Assembly: GCA_008501765.1 (NCBI GenBank)
Contig: QQUE01000002.1
Location: 866,336 to 930,335 of the forward strand
Reading direction: 5' to 3'
DNA: 64,000 nt
Origin: Calditrichota bacterium
Lineage (GTDB): Bacteria; Zhuqueibacterota; Zhuqueibacteria; Zhuqueibacterales; Geothermadaptataceae
Made by a program: the position numbers and the translations under genes
The notes under the pieces: model-generated
What the model was told of the DNA's origin: nothing
Database searches by the model: none
Seen by the model: only the letters and a program-made list of their open reading frames with translations
Shown here: piece after piece, positions 58,963-64,000 of the stretch
Layout: each line of letters starts with the position of its first letter
Position numbering within the stretch: position 1 is the first letter of the stretch

Positions 58963-59424
58963 TTATTTGACTTCTTCAAATAATTTAAAACACTGATAAC
59001 CAAAATCCTGAGCTGCTTTTATCTGATCGGGCATGCCCCAGTTATTTTTGACATCATTTTCTAATGCCCGCCACTGACAATCCCACAGAAATTTAAATTT
59101 TTTATTCTCCGGTTCAACATGAATTTCTCCTGCAAAAGTTGAACAACCGGAGTTTGCTTTTATCGAAACGGACTCAATGGGAAGCAGGGGAAATTCTTCG
59201 AGCAATTTCATAATTGTGCGCACAATTTTAACAGCCGGCGTCCCTACCTGGTATCGAATGTTGGCATTTGCTGTGGGAGTTTTTAAAAAGTTGGTCAACG
59301 CTGATTTGAACGCATCTGTTGCACGGCTGGCATTGAGTAATTCCTGCAGCGCCGAAATTTTGATATTGTCAATCGTTCGTGTCTCATCCCAGAATTCGAC
59401 CGGGCTTAAAGAAAAATAACTCAT
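58963..59424 (-). CDS. Hypothetical protein (153 aa)
   Basis: I do not recognise this protein. It is a cytoplasmic-looking 153-residue sequence without membrane helix or signal. The middle is beta-rich (SVSIKANSGCSTFAGEIHVE, then NKKFKFLWDCQWRALE) and the end is helical. Its ATG overlaps the upstream peptidase stop by 4 bp (ATGA) and its stop is 2 bp from the alkyltransferase start. It is therefore certain to be translated as part of the operon, although its function is unknown. Confidence 0.8.
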   Translation of the reverse strand: MSYFSLSPVEFWDETRTIDNIKISALQELLNASRATDAFKSALTNFLKTPTANANIRYQVGTPAVKIVRTIMKLLEEFPLLPIESVSIKANSGCSTFAGEIHVEPENKKFKFLWDCQWRALENDVKNNWGMPDQIKAAQDFGYQCFKLFEEVK

Positions 59425-61052
59425 TTATGGCTTCCTCGATTTGATTTCTTTTGATAAAGAAATTTTTTTTCTTTTAAATGAATGTCTGCTAAAAGTTTAA
59501 TATTTTTATCGATTTGCAATTCAAGGTTTTGTGCGGGAAAAGTCCATTGAAATTGTTCGGTTTGTTTTGAGCAAATTACATTTTTATCGACAGTGGAATT
59601 ACCGTTTGCAAAGGAAATTTCTAAAGGAAAACGCATTGTTGGCGTTTTTTGTTTTTGCTGAATTTGTACGTAAAACGCACCATTCTTTTCCTGATAATAC
59701 TGGATATCAAGTTTCGGGATACCGGGTTGAAAAAGCCACTGGTCGAAAAACCAGTTCAATTTGCGGCCAGCCTGTTTTTCACAAATTGATCGCAGGTCGG
59801 CCGTTTCCCAATTTGATCCGGCAAAGGATTGAACCGACTCTTGCATGGACACCCAAAATAAACTATCACCAAGTTCATTTCGCAGCATGTGCACAATCCA
59901 TTGTCCTTTGGTGTATGTATTCGCATTGAGCAAATCAAATAAATTTTTTGGTTCCGGTTCGATGACCGCCCTTTGACGCCATTTTTTATTTTTTAAATAA
60001 CGCGACCGGCTTTGCCGCATCAATTTTCTGAATTTAGAACTATCTGATTTCTCAAAATATTGGGCGCCAAAATAGGATGCAAAACCCTCGCTGAGCCATA
60101 GATTATTCCATTTTACCGGGGTTATCAGATCGCCAAACCATTGGTGCGCAATTTCATGGGCAACGGTCACTTCGATTGTGCGATTCGGTTTGAAACTGTT
60201 TTCATTGAAAAATATAGCCCCGGCGTTTTCCATGCCGCCAAACACTGTCACCGCTTGAACGAGTGCCAGCTTTTCAAACGGAAATGGTCCAAATCGGTGC
60301 TGAAAATAAGCGAGCATTTGCGGTGCATCTTTAAATGACCGCTCCACATTGAGCGAGTCTTCACGAAAATACCAGTACTTTAGTTTATCAAAACCGGCGC
60401 TGTATTTTTCAGTAATCACAAATTCAGCAACACCAAACACGATATTGTAAACTGAAATTGGTGAAAATTTGGCAAAAGTCCAGGTCTGTGCTCCACCGCT
60501 CTCGGCTGTTTGATTTTCTAAAGAACTGTTTGCCACGATTTGATAATGCGACGGTGCTTTTACTGTCAATGTCATCGTTGCTTTGTCTGCAGGATGGTCA
60601 ACACATGGGAACCAAAAATGCGCCCGATTTGGCCAATTATCGACGAAAAAAGAACGCCGCCCGTGGCGATTATTTTGGATGAGCAAACCATCTGTGGGAG
60701 CTCCGGAGTAATGAATTTCTACCCGCGCTCGGTCAGAATTTTCGCTATCAACCAAGGGAATTGTAATCTGTTCGTCGCTAAAATTAAATGATGTTTCTCT
60801 ATTATTCAGCAGGATTTTCGATATGTTTAACGCAGCAAAATCAAGGCTGAGCCGCTTTGATTTGATTGATTTTTCAAATTCGATCGTTGTTCTGCCAACG
60901 ATCGAATTGCTGGTGTCAGAAAGCTCTACATAAATTCCATAGTGCAGAATATCAATTTCCGAATTTGAAGCAATTTCTGCTCTAATGAAATTAAGAGGCA
61001 GGCAGAAAATTAATGCAAATCGAATATTCCTCAACTGCTTGACTGACATCAA
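59421..61052 (-). CDS. Short M1-family metallopeptidase, exported
   Basis: A 543-residue zinc aminopeptidase, shorter than the ~850 of PepN because it lacks the C-terminal ERAP1-like domain. It has a signal peptide (about 1-25), the specificity loop GGMENAG (272-278), the zinc site HEIAH (299-303), and the third ligand Glu322 in LSEGFASYF. The C-terminal ~110 residues are beta-rich. Its start overlaps the upstream DUF1460 stop by 4 bp (ATGA). An exported peptidase and a peptidoglycan-type hydrolase in one operon suggest peptide or cell-wall fragment turnover, which is inference. Confidence 0.92.
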   Translation of the reverse strand: MMSVKQLRNIRFALIFCLPLNFIRAEIASNSEIDILHYGIYVELSDTSNSIVGRTTIEFEKSIKSKRLSLDFAALNISKILLNNRETSFNFSDEQITIPLVDSENSDRARVEIHYSGAPTDGLLIQNNRHGRRSFFVDNWPNRAHFWFPCVDHPADKATMTLTVKAPSHYQIVANSSLENQTAESGGAQTWTFAKFSPISVYNIVFGVAEFVITEKYSAGFDKLKYWYFREDSLNVERSFKDAPQMLAYFQHRFGPFPFEKLALVQAVTVFGGMENAGAIFFNENSFKPNRTIEVTVAHEIAHQWFGDLITPVKWNNLWLSEGFASYFGAQYFEKSDSSKFRKLMRQSRSRYLKNKKWRQRAVIEPEPKNLFDLLNANTYTKGQWIVHMLRNELGDSLFWVSMQESVQSFAGSNWETADLRSICEKQAGRKLNWFFDQWLFQPGIPKLDIQYYQEKNGAFYVQIQQKQKTPTMRFPLEISFANGNSTVDKNVICSKQTEQFQWTFPAQNLELQIDKNIKLLADIHLKEKKFLYQKKSNRGSHK

Positions 61053-62347
61053 TCGATTTCCTCAGGAAGTGGTTTTTCGGCTGAGAGAGGAACTTGCACT
61101 TTATCATGAATTCGCATAAAAATCATGCCCAGGCGCGTTTTTGAATTTTGCAAATCGGCGGCGTATTCATCAAAAAATTCATCGACAACCGCCCGGTTGG
61201 CGCGGGAACTGGAAGCATGGCGGAACAATAAATTGCCATAACTATCGCGAACGATAATCCCCATGTGTGCTGAAATTATCGCCGGGTAGGAAGTAACAAT
61301 GCTGACGATTTCACCACCGTGCAGATTATTTTTAATTTTGGAAAGCATCACCGCCGGAATATAATCGACAGTTAATGTTTCGGGTTGGGTAATATTCTGC
61401 AGGTCGTCTTCAACCACTCCATTCGATTTAAAAAATGATTTTCGGTCAATGATTTTTGTCATTTTTGCGCAGGATGATCCACCCACTTCGGTGGTTACAT
61501 CCTTTAAAAGCCAGTGATTGTTTGGCAGCCAGTCTGCGATGGTGTAATGGTTTCGGCTGAGATAGTGAATTTCCCCGTTTTTATATCGAATGCGTTTCAA
61601 ATTTTCAAACATTTTTGAATAGGAATCGGATATGGATGCGGCCAGCACGTGTTCGCAAAAAGTCATGCAGTCAAAGCGGGCAAAATCCATTAGCGGATCT
61701 TTGTCATATTTTGCCGAAGGGCCTTCGCCGAGAAGAAAAATTTCGTAGGGCGCCCCTTTTCCTTTTTCTGACAGCATTTGAATTTTTGAACCTAATTTTG
61801 CAGGTAAGTTTTGTTGGTTCTGCAGCAATGTGTCAAAATCTGCAGCCGTTAATTCGTCGAGTTGCTTAGATTTTCTCTTTGATTTTCTTGTTTGAAATCT
61901 TTTGCGGACCGAGCTTAAGATTGGTTCATTAACACGATAGACTGCAATCGTTTTGCCTTCGACCGGCATCTTTTTTTTATTACGGGTAAAAACCGAAATG
62001 GAATTTTGGTTCGCAACCGTATCAATTTCTTCTGCGAGGAAATAACCATCGTGAATTTCACCGGAGGGCATAAGCCAGCCGTACATTTGCGGAACGAACA
62101 GCACCGTCCCGGGAAGAATTTTTTGTGGATGCACAGCGATTGTTCGAAACGGTATTTTTTCAAATCCGAGGGAAGTAAATCGGTGGTTTTTGTTGGCGAA
62201 TGGCGGTGAATTTTTCATTTTACTAAATTTAAACTCACCAATTGCTTTATAACTGTAATCCGGCAGCATGGGTGGTTTGATGACATGTTTTGTACAGGAA
62301 AAAGTGAATAGTAAAGATAATAAAACCAACCAGTTAATCCGATGCAT
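61049..62347 (-). CDS. Lipoprotein with 3D-like and DUF1460 (NlpC/P60-like) domains
   Basis: A 432-residue lipoprotein (lipobox FSC, Cys18). Residues about 65-140 resemble the 3D fold: PGTVLFVPQMYGWLMPSG, then HDGYFLAEEIDT and SISVFTRNK. The C-terminal domain (about 205-410) matches DUF1460, an NlpC/P60-superfamily group of amidases acting on N-acetylmuramyl-peptide or related amides. The catalytic Cys is in FDCMTF (227), with the putative His362 in SAHMGIIVRD. It is the first gene of the operon and starts 98 bp after the ssrA terminator. The two-domain arrangement suits an envelope-linked cell-wall hydrolase. Confidence 0.85.
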   Translation of the reverse strand: MHRINWLVLLSLLFTFSCTKHVIKPPMLPDYSYKAIGEFKFSKMKNSPPFANKNHRFTSLGFEKIPFRTIAVHPQKILPGTVLFVPQMYGWLMPSGEIHDGYFLAEEIDTVANQNSISVFTRNKKKMPVEGKTIAVYRVNEPILSSVRKRFQTRKSKRKSKQLDELTAADFDTLLQNQQNLPAKLGSKIQMLSEKGKGAPYEIFLLGEGPSAKYDKDPLMDFARFDCMTFCEHVLAASISDSYSKMFENLKRIRYKNGEIHYLSRNHYTIADWLPNNHWLLKDVTTEVGGSSCAKMTKIIDRKSFFKSNGVVEDDLQNITQPETLTVDYIPAVMLSKIKNNLHGGEIVSIVTSYPAIISAHMGIIVRDSYGNLLFRHASSSRANRAVVDEFFDEYAADLQNSKTRLGMIFMRIHDKVQVPLSAEKPLPEEID

Positions 62348-62445
62348 ATTGTTATCCGACTTGTGAAAATTTCTCGAATTTCATTTGACTGATTTAGTCC
62401 GGAAATTCTGTAAATATAAATTTTGAAGAATTAAAATAAAACCGG

Positions 62446-62476
62446 CTAAAAAAAAGCCTGAATAAAATCCAGGCTT
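62446..62476 (-). terminator. Rho-independent terminator of ssrA
   Basis: AAGCCTG (62454-62460) pairs with CAGGCTT (62470-62476). On the minus strand the hairpin is followed by a T-rich stretch. It begins 5 bp beyond the mature tmRNA 3' end. Confidence 0.88.
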
Positions 62477-62481
62477 AAAAA

Positions 62482-62836
62482 TGGAGACGGCGGGAATCGA
62501 ACCCGCGTCCGAAGGACAAGCGCCGCAGACATCTACATGCTTAGTTTATTGATCATTCTCACTGATCACGGTCCAACAAACAAATCCGTTTCTCAGCCAG
62601 CCTGAAAATCTCATCTCTCAAACTCAGACAGTAAAAGAGACCAGCCACCCTTATCGTCGCTCTCAAAAGCCGCGGTGGCGGCGTCCCCTGAGAACGTGGC
62701 TACTTACTAGGCAGCCATTGCGTATGAATAATCATCTGCATTTAAAAGTTTAGTGCCAAGCTATTTTACGAGGGGCCAAGCAACCTCGACATGCAATCCA
62801 CGAATCTCATTCCCCCGTCGAAACCATGTCGTCCCC
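62482..62836 (-). ncRNA. ssrA: tmRNA (transfer-messenger RNA)
   Basis: The 3' end, with TTCGATTCCCGCC and CCA, forms the T arm and acceptor. The 5' end GGGGACG pairs with CGTCTCC of the 3' end, making a 7-bp acceptor stem. The conserved start GGGGACGACATGGTTTCGAC is present. The resume codon is read as GCA. The proteolysis tag is ADDYSYAMAA followed by TAG (62739 to 62707), with the canonical hydrophobic A-A end. Length is about 355 nt, standard for one-piece tmRNA. Exact 5' end is uncertain by one base. Confidence 0.96.
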
Positions 62837-62927
62837 GGGTTTTACAGGGAAAGAATATACTTAAAAGTGGCGTGGGAAGCAAGAGAGATTCTACAACGTC
62901 GTTGCTTCCCAAAATATAAATACTGCC

Positions 62928-64000
62928 TTAAGCTTTTGTCGCCTCCTGCAAAAGTTCTGTCATGCGTTTGATAAAATCATTCGGCGATGAAAGATTGCCA
63001 TCGAGAAATTCGGCGCCTTCGTAAAGTTGCAGAATGGTTTTGCGCAGCACAGGATCCGTGCTGCTCGCAATATTCAGGCGAGACAGATTCTTGATCACCG
63101 GATGTTTGGTGTTAATTTCGAGAATTTTTTTGGAGCCCGGTATTCCCTGCCCCATCATTTTCATCATTTTTTCCATCTGGGCATCCATCGCGCCTTCGCC
63201 AACGACGAGTGTCACAGCAGAATCCACAAGGCGTTTTGATGCCAACACGTCTTCAACTTTATCGCCGAGTGTTTCTTTGAAAATTTCAATGAGTGATTTG
63301 GTTAAATCTTCGTTTAAAGCCTCATCGCCATCTTTGTCTTCTGTTATATCAAGATCGGCTTTGTCAATTGATTTCAACGGTTTTTTATCATATTCATTGA
63401 TAGAAGGGACAATAAAAACATCGATCGGCTCTGAAAGCAATAAAACTTCGATATCATTTTTCTTAAAATATTCGAGCTTGGGATTTTTTTCCAAACTCTC
63501 TCGGTGATCGCCGGAAATAAAATAAATTTCTTTTTGATCTTTGCCCATGCGTTTGGTGTATTCTTGCAATGAAGTTGATTTGCCACTTTCTGTTTTTGTG
63601 GATTCGAATCTCAGCAGGTCGATGATTTTATCGCGATTGGTAAAATCACTGTTCAAGCCGGATTTAAACAGGGGGCCAAAATCTTTGCTGAATTTCTCAA
63701 ACTTTTCCGGTTCTTTTTTCGCTAAATCTTTGAGGAAAGCAAGCATCTTACTGGTCAATGTATTTTTGATTTTAACCATGACCGGGCTCGATTGTGTCAC
63801 TTCCCGCGATACATTCAAAGGCAAATCTTCGGTATCAACCACACCTTTGATGAAGCGCAGATATTCCGGCAGCAGCTCGCGGCAATTGTCCTGGATGAAG
63901 ATTTTGTTGGAATACAAGTGAATGGAGTCGAAGTCTTCCGGATTCTGGTAAAATGTCAATGGCGCTGTTCCCGGGATAAATAACAAAGCTTTGAAATTCA
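62928..64000 (-). CDS. htpG: HtpG (Hsp90) chaperone, C-terminal part (cut by window end)
   Basis: The frame is open to the window edge, and N-F-K-A-L-L-F-I-P-G continues beyond the first listed methionine, so the 5' end is outside. About 357 residues cover the middle and C-terminal domains. SNKIFIQDNCRELLPEYLRF and DTEDLPLNVSRE are diagnostic of Hsp90/HtpG. The N-terminal ATP-binding domain is not seen. An acidic, charged loop lies near the middle-to-C-terminal junction. The protein is a cytosolic ATP-dependent chaperone acting as a dimer. It lies 91 bp upstream of ssrA on the same strand; no functional link is implied. Confidence 0.95.
   Translation of the reverse strand, partial: NFKALLFIPGTAPLTFYQNPEDFDSIHLYSNKIFIQDNCRELLPEYLRFIKGVVDTEDLPLNVSREVTQSSPVMVKIKNTLTSKMLAFLKDLAKKEPEKFEKFSKDFGPLFKSGLNSDFTNRDKIIDLLRFESTKTESGKSTSLQEYTKRMGKDQKEIYFISGDHRESLEKNPKLEYFKKNDIEVLLLSEPIDVFIVPSINEYDKKPLKSIDKADLDITEDKDGDEALNEDLTKSLIEIFKETLGDKVEDVLASKRLVDSAVTLVVGEGAMDAQMEKMMKMMGQGIPGSKKILEINTKHPVIKNLSRLNIASSTDPVLRKTILQLYEGAEFLDGNLSSPNDFIKRMTELLQEATKA

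Noticed and set aside
62482-62520. tRNA gene suggested by the TTCGATTCCCGCC-type end
   Set aside because: It is the 3' end of tmRNA; the matching 5' half and tag frame are about 300 bp away.

Overview
The window most likely comes from a Gram-negative member of the FCB group, with Calditrichota or a KSB1-like lineage as the best guess. The reasons are an outer-membrane lipid-transport (Mla) operon, an Omp85-type beta-barrel, several lipoproteins, a secreted protein with a type IX secretion (PorSS) C-terminal sorting domain, and large two-component propeller kinases of the kind common in Bacteroidota, Ignavibacteria and Calditrichota. The taxonomic call is inference; no 16S rRNA gene is present.

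Layout. 1-3.7 kb: the start of an M28 peptidase lipoprotein, a MITE-like element, and an mlaEFD operon read leftwards from a near-consensus sigma70 promoter. 4-5.7 kb: an alpha/beta hydrolase and a TetR repressor, each preceded by the same CGAACGTTCG palindrome. 6-13.2 kb: a 1001-residue VPS10/BNR-repeat lipoprotein, a membrane-anchored coiled-coil protein, pyrimidine-nucleoside phosphorylase and phosphoglucosamine mutase. 13.5-29.5 kb: a rightward signalling island of seven tightly packed genes. Five are hybrid histidine kinases (two with 14-repeat periplasmic propellers), one is a FIST sensor protein and one is a PhnD-type binding protein. No DNA-binding output or Hpt domain is encoded. A decayed receiver domain, split by a second copy of the MITE, lies just upstream. 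29.6-36.5 kb: a T9SS-sorted secreted protein, a small CxxC protein, cobalamin-dependent methionine synthase (metH) and a DUF1643 protein.

36.7-42.8 kb is an accessory-looking region: a serine beta-lactamase-like lipoprotein, an unrecognised 293-residue protein, a wrecked tyrosine recombinase, a lectin-like exported protein with a long hydrophobic segment, a DUF1353 protein, and a small ORF sharing the DUF1353 C-terminal tail. 43-53.4 kb: an M1 peptidase, a YgjV-like membrane protein, an aldehyde dehydrogenase, an outer-membrane barrel with a bactofilin-like N-terminus, a DUF4097-like exported protein, mtnA and a TPR lipoprotein. 53.4-62.4 kb, all leftward: a two-domain glycosyltransferase, a NAGPA-type protein, an HDOD protein, and a four-gene operon (3D/DUF1460 lipoprotein, short M1 peptidase, hypothetical, zinc-finger/Ogt fusion). 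62.4-64 kb: tmRNA (ssrA, tag ADDYSYAMAA) and the C-terminal part of HtpG, cut by the window edge.

The strongest leads for something undescribed are the seven-gene kinase island with its two apparent sensor-protein/kinase pairs, and the MITE. Removing the MITE plus one 4-bp target duplication restores register in the receiver pseudogene. Other leads are the zinc-finger/Ogt fusion, the bactofilin-like/Omp85 fusion and the lectin/hydrophobic-segment protein.
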